From IMG/VR virus record IMGVR_UViG_3300028364_000090, positions 1 through 34,053 of that record: DNA of 34,053 nt, one strand, 5' to 3'. Under the pieces are notes generated by a model. The model worked only from the letters and a program-made list of their open reading frames with translations. It had not been told where the DNA came from and did no database searches. This document shows positions 5,605-12,598 of the stretch, piece after piece. This stretch comes from a virus. Every line of letters starts with the position of its first letter. The first letter of the stretch is position 1. The position numbers and the translations under genes were made by a program.

Positions 5605-5901
5605 TTAGAGATCAGATTCTTTTACAAAGACGCCATCAATCATTTTGCCTTTGCGATCTTTGATATCGTTATAAGCGGCTGTGAGGCATTGTGTAATAGT
5701 TAGGTTGTTGCGAGTCGCGATATTGATCAGCACCACCATCATATCGCCAATGTCATCACTGATGTCTTTGCCTTTACAGATATTGTCACTGAGTTCGCCC
5801 GCTTCTTGAATCAGTTTCATGTACTGATCTTTGTCTGTACTACCGTCAATTAAGTTGCGATCACGATGCCACTGGGCAATTTTGTTTACTAGTTCTTCCA
5901 C
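5605..5901 (-). CDS. MazG-like nucleotide pyrophosphohydrolase
   Basis: A 98-residue protein with QEAGELSDNI followed by DDIGDMMVVL, the paired acidic helices of the MazG fold, and a C-terminal DRKGKMIDGVFVKESDL end seen in phage MazG-like proteins. It would remove pyrophosphate from nucleotides or alarmone-like substrates; which one is unknown. The start is GTG at 5901, supported by AGAGGA five bases upstream, and overlaps the previous gene by 13 bases. The stop is followed at once by the promoter-hairpin at 5551-5595. Confidence 0.8.
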   Translation of the reverse strand: MEELVNKIAQWHRDRNLIDGSTDKDQYMKLIQEAGELSDNICKGKDISDDIGDMMVVLINIATRNNLTITQCLTAAYNDIKDRKGKMIDGVFVKESDL

Positions 5902-6071
5902 GTTGTTCCTCTTTGGTTAAGTTCAATTTTAAGTTCGTCTATCAACAGTAACATCTTTTGTCGCAACTGTCTATCTTCTGTTATATGATAAGCAGAATTT
6001 AATCTTCCCAGTTTAGATCTGAGTTCAGACGTTGACAAATGATCCAGGATCAACTGTTGCGTGTTCACCAT
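5889..6071 (-). CDS. Small helical hypothetical protein (60 aa)
   Basis: Not recognised. The ATG at 6071 is chosen because AAGGAAT lies eight bases upstream, although this makes it overlap the co-chaperonin gene by 47 bases in another frame. The protein is predicted to be mostly helical. Its pattern STSELRSKLGRLNSAY...LRQKMLLLIDELKIELNQR resembles the 81-residue protein at 7440-7685 in spacing and in the shared KIEL-x-(Q/S)-R ending, so the two may be distant paralogues. Confidence 0.5.
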   Translation of the reverse strand: MVNTQQLILDHLSTSELRSKLGRLNSAYHITEDRQLRQKMLLLIDELKIELNQRGTTWKN

Positions 6072-6435
6072 CTGAATATTCCTTACCAAAGGCAACGCCT
6101 TGAGGCTTTACGTCACTGTACGCAAGAACGCTTTCAGACTCTACCATTCTAATTTCAAAATTACCTTCTGTGGGCGTTTCTATTTTAATGCCTCTAGTCC
6201 AACGACCATGCTCAACAAGAATCCAATCGCCTGTGTTGTAGTTGTCTTTGTTTTCAGGACCTTTGGCATACACACGACACCAGCGAGGATAGATACCTCT
6301 AGTCTTACCATCGTCGTCATTGATAATAAGTCCGCCGTTGGTCTTTTGTTCTCCGAAGTACATATCAGTTACCAGTACACGATTTCCAATAGCACGTACA
6401 CCATCTGTCTTTAGAGCATCGATATTAATTGACAT
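6025..6435 (-). CDS. GroES/gp31-like co-chaperonin
   Basis: A 136-residue Cpn10-fold candidate. It opens with GVRAIGNRVLV, matching the first strand of GroES (PLxDRVLV). Next comes a mobile-loop-like EQKTNGGLIINDDD with the hydrophobic tripeptide that contacts GroEL, then VYAKGPEN and GDWILVEHGRW in place of the GroES VxAVGxG and GDxVLF strands. T4 gp31 replaces host GroES to fold the major capsid protein; the same role is likely here, with host GroEL. It lies behind a late-promoter gene with TAATG overlap, so it is expected late. The C-terminal 40 residues extend beyond standard GroES. Confidence 0.7.
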   Translation of the reverse strand: MSINIDALKTDGVRAIGNRVLVTDMYFGEQKTNGGLIINDDDGKTRGIYPRWCRVYAKGPENKDNYNTGDWILVEHGRWTRGIKIETPTEGNFEIRMVESESVLAYSDVKPQGVAFGKEYSDGEHATVDPGSFVNV

Positions 6436-6845
6436 TATTCACCTTTTTGTGTAAAGTTTCCGTTTTCGTCTTCAATCCAATCTGCGTCGTCTTGAAGTAG
6501 TTCTTGTTCAGCGGCTGTCAACGGTGCTTCAACCACTGCTTTTTTTACTGTTCTACGAGCGACAGGCTTTTCCTGTGCTACTGTTTCTTCAACTGCTTCT
6601 GCTGTTTTAGGCTTCGCTGCTCCGGAATCTGGTCTTGCTCGTCCGGCCTGAGCATAATGTGCCTTTACAATATCTTCTCTTTTGCGAACAATCTTGCCAC
6701 CTGGACCCAGTTCATCACCGCGAGCGTTTACTTTGGCATTGCCAACGGCTGGAGTTAGTTCGTTACGCTTGCGCAGTAGATCCATATCTACTACTTTTCC
6801 ACGCATTGAACGGTGTTGTTTTTTACCTGCTGATACTTTAGACAT
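6435..6845 (-). CDS. Late-expressed marine T4-like conserved protein, probable virion component
   Basis: A 136-residue protein of unknown function. The N-terminal half is basic and looks strongly constrained (HRSMRGKVVDMDLLRKRNELTPAVGN, then NARGDELGPGGKIVRKRE). As I recall, this pattern is shared by marine T4-like phages. The middle is a disordered Ala/Lys/Glu linker, and the end is acidic (QDDADWIEDENGNF). The ATG follows AAGGAG and a GATAAATA late box 24 bases upstream, so it is a late gene. A structural or assembly role is inferred from that only. Confidence 0.6.
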   Translation of the reverse strand: MSKVSAGKKQHRSMRGKVVDMDLLRKRNELTPAVGNAKVNARGDELGPGGKIVRKREDIVKAHYAQAGRARPDSGAAKPKTAEAVEETVAQEKPVARRTVKKAVVEAPLTAAEQELLQDDADWIEDENGNFTQKGE

Positions 6846-6869
6846 AATAATCTCCTTATAATATACGTA

Positions 6870-6877
6870 TATTTATC
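6870..6877 (-). promoter_or_regulatory. T4-type late promoter
   Basis: GATAAATA on the minus strand, followed by an A+T-rich start region and AAGGAG. It overlaps the end of the DnaE-like gene and serves the 136-residue gene and the co-chaperonin. Confidence 0.75.
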
Positions 6878-7430
6878 GTAAGAACTCTCGCCAATCGAGG
6901 CCATATTGGATTGAATCAATGCGATGTACACCAATCAAGTACAGCACATACGATGCGACACTTGATCCACGTCCGACACCCCACACAATGTTGTTCTCAC
7001 GCATAAAGTCTACAAGATAGATCATATAGCGTAGCAGATTGTACATTCCACGTTCGTCAAACTCTTTAAGTTCTTCGTATGCTCGCTCATATTCTATTGA
7101 ATAAAGTACAGACATTGGATCAGTAGCATTTTTCATCGTCATTATTTTGCGCATACACCAATCATCTACGTCAATCCGCTTGTATTCGTCGGGCATAAAC
7201 CACTCTGATTGGCACACACCGTCAAAAGTCTTTTGATCTACATCTAAAGGAATATATGTTTGTAGCGTATCAAAGCCTTGTGCTTCCATAGCACGGTTGA
7301 ACTGTTCTACATCATCACTAGGATCGCAGAGGACCACGTGGCACTTGCCAATGTTGCCACTGTAGATCATATCTATCAGATCACGGTTCGTAAAGCGTAG
7401 GATACCTAGTTCGTCTGTTTTCATTAGCAT
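6873..7430 (-). CDS. DnaE-like fragment (Pol III alpha palm-entry region)
   Basis: A 185-residue protein. Its last 70 residues match the stretch of bacterial DNA polymerase III alpha just before the catalytic aspartates: YEELKEF..GMYNLLRYMIYLVDFMRENNI, then WGVGRGSSVASYVLYLIGV (family GPGRGSAAGSLVAYxLGI) and a Y-x-L-x-W-x-x-FL end. It stops exactly where the family's NPER..PDIDxDF catalytic segment should follow, so it cannot be a polymerase alone. The first 110 residues are not recognised. Starts at 7430 or 7424 are both possible; neither has a clear ribosome binding site. No continuation of the family is found downstream in any frame. Possible roles are DNA binding or host-replisome interference; both are speculation. 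Confidence 0.65.
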   Translation of the reverse strand: MLMKTDELGILRFTNRDLIDMIYSGNIGKCHVVLCDPSDDVEQFNRAMEAQGFDTLQTYIPLDVDQKTFDGVCQSEWFMPDEYKRIDVDDWCMRKIMTMKNATDPMSVLYSIEYERAYEELKEFDERGMYNLLRYMIYLVDFMRENNIVWGVGRGSSVASYVLYLIGVHRIDSIQYGLDWREFLR

Positions 7431-7439
7431 ATATGTAGT

Positions 7440-7685
7440 TTAACTGATATTAATTAAACTGTCAAGATCATTTCCGCCATTATCTTGATATTGTTCTCTT
7501 TGACGTTGAGCAGCAATATCTCGTCTTGAATATAGTTCAATCTTGTAAATCTCTAATATATTTACTATCTGTGATTTTACTTGTGGATTTTGTGATTGAA
7601 AGAATTTGCGTTGGAGTTCCATTACTTTGGCCTCCAACTGAATGTCTGTAAAGGATGATAGGTTATCTATCAAAGGGTTTATCAT
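7440..7685 (-). CDS. Small helical hypothetical protein (81 aa)
   Basis: Not functionally recognised, although proteins of this pattern occur in marine T4-like phages. The ATG at 7685 overlaps the previous stop as ATGA. The body is helical: NPLIDNLSSFTDIQLEAKVMELQ, then a Gln-rich turn and a second helix VNILEIYKIELYSRR, with an acidic Asn/Asp-rich tail ending LDSLINIS. It belongs to the late tail block, so an assembly or structural role is likely. Confidence 0.6.
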   Translation of the reverse strand: MINPLIDNLSSFTDIQLEAKVMELQRKFFQSQNPQVKSQIVNILEIYKIELYSRRDIAAQRQREQYQDNGGNDLDSLINIS

Positions 7686-8287
7686 GTAAACACACCTAGG
7701 TAATTGGCATACACTGTGTTGCCTTGATTCACTGTCCAAAATTCTACAATCACAGGGTTGTCTCTATTGGTCACACTGTCTACAGTCAACGACGCAGGAA
7801 AATTAGCTGATTTTTTAAGAACGCCGCCACCTTCTACAGTAAGAGTCACAGTGTGTATAACACTAGCGTCACCGTCAGCGGCGCTGCCTTTGAATTCAAC
7901 AGTGATTTTAGCATAGCCGTCACGTTGTGGCCAGTCTGCTAGAGCAAAATTGATTGTGCCAGGATTGGCATTATCGTTTAGGTTTAGTGCAATACTTTGA
8001 TAATGACCATTTAGGAAACTGATATTGTCCCCGCTGGTTTTAGTACCAGCATTGAAATATTTTTCCGTAGTTAAAGCAAGATTTGCATCGGCTATGGTAG
8101 TACCATTGAAATCATTTTCTTCATCTAATTTAGCAGTTGAATTTTGTAGCTGTGTAATTTCACTAGCTGCTGTAGCTATTCCTGTTTTGATAATGCTAAA
8201 GTTATCACGAAACCCCTGTGTATCGTTGTCAATACCTGCTACTGGATATGCTCCATCGATTGTTTCACTTATGATCTGACTAGTCAT
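7682..8287 (-). CDS. Late virion/fibre-like protein (201 aa)
   Basis: Probable virion protein. The N-terminus (ISETIDGAYPVAGIDNDTQGFRDNFSIIK) is a recurrent module of marine T4-like structural proteins. It resembles in layout the xDxTGDxxRxxxxKxNxNF modules of the other fibre genes here: a Gly/Asp-rich turn followed by a helix containing NF. The rest is beta-rich, Ser/Thr/Asn-rich and contains no cysteine. The ATG has AAGGAAAAC upstream and a late box 22 bases away. Confidence 0.65.
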   Translation of the reverse strand: MTSQIISETIDGAYPVAGIDNDTQGFRDNFSIIKTGIATAASEITQLQNSTAKLDEENDFNGTTIADANLALTTEKYFNAGTKTSGDNISFLNGHYQSIALNLNDNANPGTINFALADWPQRDGYAKITVEFKGSAADGDASVIHTVTLTVEGGGVLKKSANFPASLTVDSVTNRDNPVIVEFWTVNQGNTVYANYLGVFT

Positions 8288-8308
8288 TTGTTTTCCTTGT
8301 TATAAACA

Positions 8309-8316
8309 TATTTATT
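8309..8316 (-). promoter_or_regulatory. T4-type late promoter
   Basis: AATAAATA on the minus strand (7 of 8 to TATAAATA), 22 bases before the ATG of the 201-residue protein. It lies right after the end of the 1178-residue gene. Confidence 0.65.
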
Positions 8317-8320
8317 GCTG

Positions 8321-11300
8321 TTATATGTTAAATTGATAATTTGCGAACAGAATAAATTGTTCCTGTTGTACGCCTTCTGTTCTTTTTATTATATATCTAT
8401 CAATGTCGTAGTTGATAGATTTTTGATCAAATGCGTTGTTTTTAATGTTAGCTAAAATTCTAGTACCTTCACCTGGCTTACAATAGCAAACTGGTATAGC
8501 AGTCACATAATCAAGTTCTTGAAATCCGTTCTGTGGTGTACGCATCCACAGCGGTAGATAGTTTCTTTCTTTTTTACCTACAGATTCGATGTTGTCTTGC
8601 ATGTGTTCTATGCTTGATCTGTATCTTACGTTGTCTTTGCTGTGGCTTACTTTGATAGCATTGCTGTCTGCTTTAATAGTATTGGCAGGGTTTGGTCTAA
8701 TACGCTGTGGTTCACTGTCACTTCTTTCAAGTGTCACAGTAACATCGCTGGTGTTGAACAGTTCTAATTCAAAATCAGCGTTGTCTACGTTCAGTTCAAT
8801 ATCACCGTCTCTAGTTTCTATTACCAGTTCGTCATTTTCGGCAAATATAAATCTCACATATCCGCCACGTCCGTATATAGGCAGTGCGTCATATCCAGCA
8901 CCTGTTTTGGTTACATCATCTTTAGCAGCATAGAGTAAACTGTCAACAGTGATTCGATTCTGTGTGTTTATTTTAAAGCTGCTGGCAGTCTTGCCTTTGG
9001 TGCTTTGAGCAAAATCTTTGACTTCTATATACACAACTTCATATACAGTTTCATCTGTGCCAGGCTCTCTAGCAACAGCAGTTTTAAATTCTCCCAGAGC
9101 ATACTGTTTTCTACGGTGATTCTTTGCTGAGGCAGATACAAAGTTGCCTACACTTTTAGATTCTATACCAGCATAGACCAACATGTCAAGATTCTTTTGA
9201 ATACCAAACGCTGGATCGCCCAGTCTATAAATTCTGCCGGGTTCAAATACATCAGGGTTGCTGATAAAGTTTCTGTATATAGTTCTTTCAGCATCCTTGA
9301 GCATAGGTCTCATATAGATGTCAGTGTACTCTACATCATCTAGGTCTTCTATTTTGAGAATAAACTGTCTTTCTATCGCAGTGTAACCGAATCTATCACG
9401 TGCTTCTACAGTAAATCTATACTCTCTGTCGAATGTAGTATCGCCCGGCAAACTACCATCCCACGAAACTGTTTTGTTATCAAACGTAGTAAGCCCTAAG
9501 CCATCATTGTTGGCAAACTGTCTTGCGAAACCTATAATTTCGCCATCGTAACGCAGTGTCATACCGTTGGGCAAGTGTCCACGCTTTAGAGTGTAGATCA
9601 TTTTTGTATCTGGTACTGTGGTTTCAGCTTCAACCTTTAGTGTACTGACAAAGTTAGCATTTATTGTGCCCAGATCTATAGGAGTAATCCAGCTGATGTT
9701 GGTGTCAATCTCGCCAATCACACGCAGATCAAAAGTTTTGGTTGTGCTGGGAATGTACACATCATCACGATCTGCTACTACTAAGGTTTCGCTAAAGAAG
9801 TCATTTCTAAACAGAGCAATGCCAATATTACGACCTTGATTTAATTGCCTTGAAAGATTTTTATCAAACTGTATTCTATCTTCGTTGTCTCTCAGCAATG
9901 CTACACGAATCTCTCCACTGTCACCCAATGTTAAAAAGAAACTTCTGATGTTGGAAATTACTCTGCTTCTAGCTGTGCTGGGCACACGTATACGCCAGCG
10001 TGTGCGGTCAACTACTTCAACGTAAGCTGTGCCGCCGTATTCGTTTTCCAATGACTGTTTGGTAGCAGTTAGCCTATCAGCAAGACTTAGTTCATCAAGT
10101 GTTTCAGCAACCTGTGTCCAGTTAGCTAAAATAAAGTTGATTTGTATATTGCCATCTTGGTCTAATACTAGATTGTCATCTTGGTCCAGTTGAGGTGTAA
10201 CACTGTGACTTAGTACACATCTATAGATAAATCCATTGCCTCCCGATTCAGTAGTATAAACAACATAATCACCTACAAAATAGTTTTCGTTAACCTGTAT
10301 ATTTTGTGGAGCACCACTGGGATATATTTCGTCGTTAACCGGATCTAGTTGAGCAACTTCATATTCAATATACGGTGTAATCGAATCTATGATATAAGTT
10401 TCATTTTCTTCAAAACGCAATACTCGCTTGTTGTATTTTTCTTTTTCAGATTCTGTTAGCCTTTGAACAAACATATGATCTTGACCTGTAGTGGCAGTCC
10501 TACTCAACAATAAGCTGATGCTGGGTGCTAGTGTTTGATCTAGGAATATAATATCGTAATCACTGTTTCTACTGTCCACGTTGATCACACGATATTGTCT
10601 ACGTCCTAACAGGATGTCTCTACCGATAAGATCAAATAGATCCTGTACTCCGTCTATGTTGCCAGTAAGATCTACTTTAAATATTTTAAAACTATTCTTT
10701 CCCAGCAGTGTGTCTTCAAAAAAGTTAGCAAATATCTCAACAACTTCAAGGTCTGTGGTTATTCTAGTGACTCTGACTGTGAATTTATAGTCTGTGGTAA
10801 TAGCAGGTTGATAAGGAACATAGCCAACAATTTCACCAGTTTGACTGTCTAGGCTCAGCCCTGGAGGTAATTCGCTAGGTGATGAGTCATTGTTAACACT
10901 TTCTAATGTAAATGTTATAACACCTTCCAGTGTAGGATTATCTATAACGTCTAGGTACAGTGTTACATAGTTATTAGCACGTTTAAATCCTAGATCGCCG
11001 GGCGTTAACCAAGTTGGAGTTCTTACATTAGTAGCGTCAGCACGGAAAACACCTGTGCTTGACTGCATAATAGTGTTATCTGCTTTGAGATAATCATCGC
11101 CCACTACGTATATTCTAAACTCTCTACGTACAAAAGTGTCACCATCTGTTACAGTTACCGCAAACGGATAATATCTGTTCAGCTTGCGTGGATTAGCAGT
11201 TGGCTCATTGTAGTCATAATCTTGTGTATCGTAAAAGAAACTGCTAAATCCGTTAGAACTTAATATACCATAGTCTGCGGGCAATCTACCGTAAGGGGCA

Positions 11301-11857
11301 CGGTCATACCCGCCAGCTTGAAAACGCTTGTCCAAACTCAACAAAGGCTCTACAATACCAAAAAGTCTGCCGTCTTCTGTTAATGTTATGCCCGGCGGCA
11401 GTTCTCCATCATCGTTGGCAATAAAGTAGCTGAGAATGTCACCCGCGGGTAAATCAGTATCTGTAGCAATCAGTTGAAAGTCGATTAATTCGTTGTCCAG
11501 CACATAAAGTGTATCGTTGGGACCCACAGGTAGTAGACCTGGGTTAGTTAGCCACTGTGGATCATCAGGCCCAGTAACAGCTATTTCTATAGTTCTATCT
11601 TCAAATTGATCTTGATAGACAGCTCTCAGCACCACAGTAAATGTTCTGTTGAACGCAACTTCATACACAGTGCCTACTATTCGATTATTTTCTAGTCTAG
11701 TACCGGTAGGCAATTCGCCACTGATAATTTCTAATTCTAGCCCGTTGACATTGGCCAGAGGAAGAATCAGTTCCACTACACTTCTTTCTATCAGTGTGGT
11801 CAATCTCGAACCTGAACTTATGCTCCATAGATTAGAGTTAATAGTATCTTGACTCAT
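8321..11857 (-). CDS. Large tail structural protein with Ig-like (He_PIG) repeats
   Basis: An 1178-residue protein, probably a baseplate- or fibre-associated virion component. At least four copies of the putative-Ig (He_PIG) signature are visible: LPTGTRLENNRIVGTV near residue 50, LPPGITLTEDGRLFGIV near 155, LPPGLSLDSQTGEIVGYV near 330, and LPNGMTLRYDGEIIGFA near 755. Each is followed by a strand of the F-x-V-x-A/V-x-D/R type. Such domains are common in cell-surface and phage adhesins and bind sugars or other virion parts. No protease or lytic motif is seen. The ATG at 11857 follows AAGGAAT and a late box. Marine T4-like phages carry comparable proteins of this size. Confidence 0.8.
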   Translation of the reverse strand: MSQDTINSNLWSISSGSRLTTLIERSVVELILPLANVNGLELEIISGELPTGTRLENNRIVGTVYEVAFNRTFTVVLRAVYQDQFEDRTIEIAVTGPDDPQWLTNPGLLPVGPNDTLYVLDNELIDFQLIATDTDLPAGDILSYFIANDDGELPPGITLTEDGRLFGIVEPLLSLDKRFQAGGYDRAPYGRLPADYGILSSNGFSSFFYDTQDYDYNEPTANPRKLNRYYPFAVTVTDGDTFVRREFRIYVVGDDYLKADNTIMQSSTGVFRADATNVRTPTWLTPGDLGFKRANNYVTLYLDVIDNPTLEGVITFTLESVNNDSSPSELPPGLSLDSQTGEIVGYVPYQPAITTDYKFTVRVTRITTDLEVVEIFANFFEDTLLGKNSFKIFKVDLTGNIDGVQDLFDLIGRDILLGRRQYRVINVDSRNSDYDIIFLDQTLAPSISLLLSRTATTGQDHMFVQRLTESEKEKYNKRVLRFEENETYIIDSITPYIEYEVAQLDPVNDEIYPSGAPQNIQVNENYFVGDYVVYTTESGGNGFIYRCVLSHSVTPQLDQDDNLVLDQDGNIQINFILANWTQVAETLDELSLADRLTATKQSLENEYGGTAYVEVVDRTRWRIRVPSTARSRVISNIRSFFLTLGDSGEIRVALLRDNEDRIQFDKNLSRQLNQGRNIGIALFRNDFFSETLVVADRDDVYIPSTTKTFDLRVIGEIDTNISWITPIDLGTINANFVSTLKVEAETTVPDTKMIYTLKRGHLPNGMTLRYDGEIIGFARQFANNDGLGLTTFDNKTVSWDGSLPGDTTFDREYRFTVEARDRFGYTAIERQFILKIEDLDDVEYTDIYMRPMLKDAERTIYRNFISNPDVFEPGRIYRLGDPAFGIQKNLDMLVYAGIESKSVGNFVSASAKNHRRKQYALGEFKTAVAREPGTDETVYEVVYIEVKDFAQSTKGKTASSFKINTQNRITVDSLLYAAKDDVTKTGAGYDALPIYGRGGYVRFIFAENDELVIETRDGDIELNVDNADFELELFNTSDVTVTLERSDSEPQRIRPNPANTIKADSNAIKVSHSKDNVRYRSSIEHMQDNIESVGKKERNYLPLWMRTPQNGFQELDYVTAIPVCYCKPGEGTRILANIKNNAFDQKSINYDIDRYIIKRTEGVQQEQFILFANYQFNI

Positions 11858-11879
11858 TCGCCATATTCCTTATACAACG

Positions 11880-11887
11880 TATTTATC
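11880..11887 (-). promoter_or_regulatory. T4-type late promoter
   Basis: GATAAATA on the minus strand, 22 bases before the ATG of the 1178-residue Ig-like protein, with AAGGAAT in the short leader. Confidence 0.75.
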
Positions 11888-11893
11888 GGAATA

Positions 11894-12586
11894 TCAGATT
11901 GAACCTAGATCTATGTTAAACGCTGCTGGATTTCCGTATGTTCCTTGATCGACATCTACAGTAGCAGCTAACAAATCTATTATATTAGTAATGGTTAAGC
12001 TGATATTGCCTAGGTCTATGTTATTAAAATAATACGCTGTAGCAGCTGGATCAACACCGTTTACATTTCCAGTTAAATTACCTACAAAACTGCCAGTAGC
12101 AGTTCCTAGATTTAATATATTAAATCCCTGCGCATCTAAATCGCCACCCAGTTGAGGAGTAGTATCTTCTACTATCTCTGATACATATTCGTTGGTAATT
12201 GTTAGAACACTGTTGTTAATGCTGGTACTAATACCAGCACCACCTACAATAGTTAGACTAGCACTGGTATCAAGGACAACACTGCCGCTGTCTGCGTTTA
12301 CAGTAATGTCAGTAACCACATTTGACGCATTGATTACGATTTTCTCATTGTCAGCCGACAGTGTGATATTATCGCCGCCTGCTATTTTCTTAAACTGTAG
12401 GTCGTAGTTTACACGATTAAAAAATACACCTTCGCCCACTGCGCCTAAGTTACTAGCAGTGGTCTGCTCATCATCACGTAGATCAAGTTCTTCAAAGTTT
12501 TGATTGATTTTGACCATTGCTTCACGAAGATCGTCACCAGTTCCGTCGTTTGCTATTTGACCTATATTGATTAATTGTATTGCCAT
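11894..12586 (-). CDS. Short fibre protein with shared N-terminal module (230 aa)
   Basis: Probable tail-fibre or fibre-attachment protein. The first 35 residues (INIGQIANDGTGDDLREAM, then KINQNFEEL) match the N-termini of the 152- and 2611-residue proteins and are likely the part that docks to the virion. The middle has short beta-helix-like repeats rich in Asn, Thr and Val. A segment TPQLGGDLDAQGFNILNLGTA is typical of phage fibre shafts, and LTGNVNGV recurs in the 1027-residue fibre. The start ATG follows AGGAAAC. It lies in the same late operon as the protease upstream. Confidence 0.75.
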   Translation of the reverse strand: MAIQLINIGQIANDGTGDDLREAMVKINQNFEELDLRDDEQTTASNLGAVGEGVFFNRVNYDLQFKKIAGGDNITLSADNEKIVINASNVVTDITVNADSGSVVLDTSASLTIVGGAGISTSINNSVLTITNEYVSEIVEDTTPQLGGDLDAQGFNILNLGTATGSFVGNLTGNVNGVDPAATAYYFNNIDLGNISLTITNIIDLLAATVDVDQGTYGNPAAFNIDLGSI

Positions 12587-12598
12587 CTTTGTTTCCTA

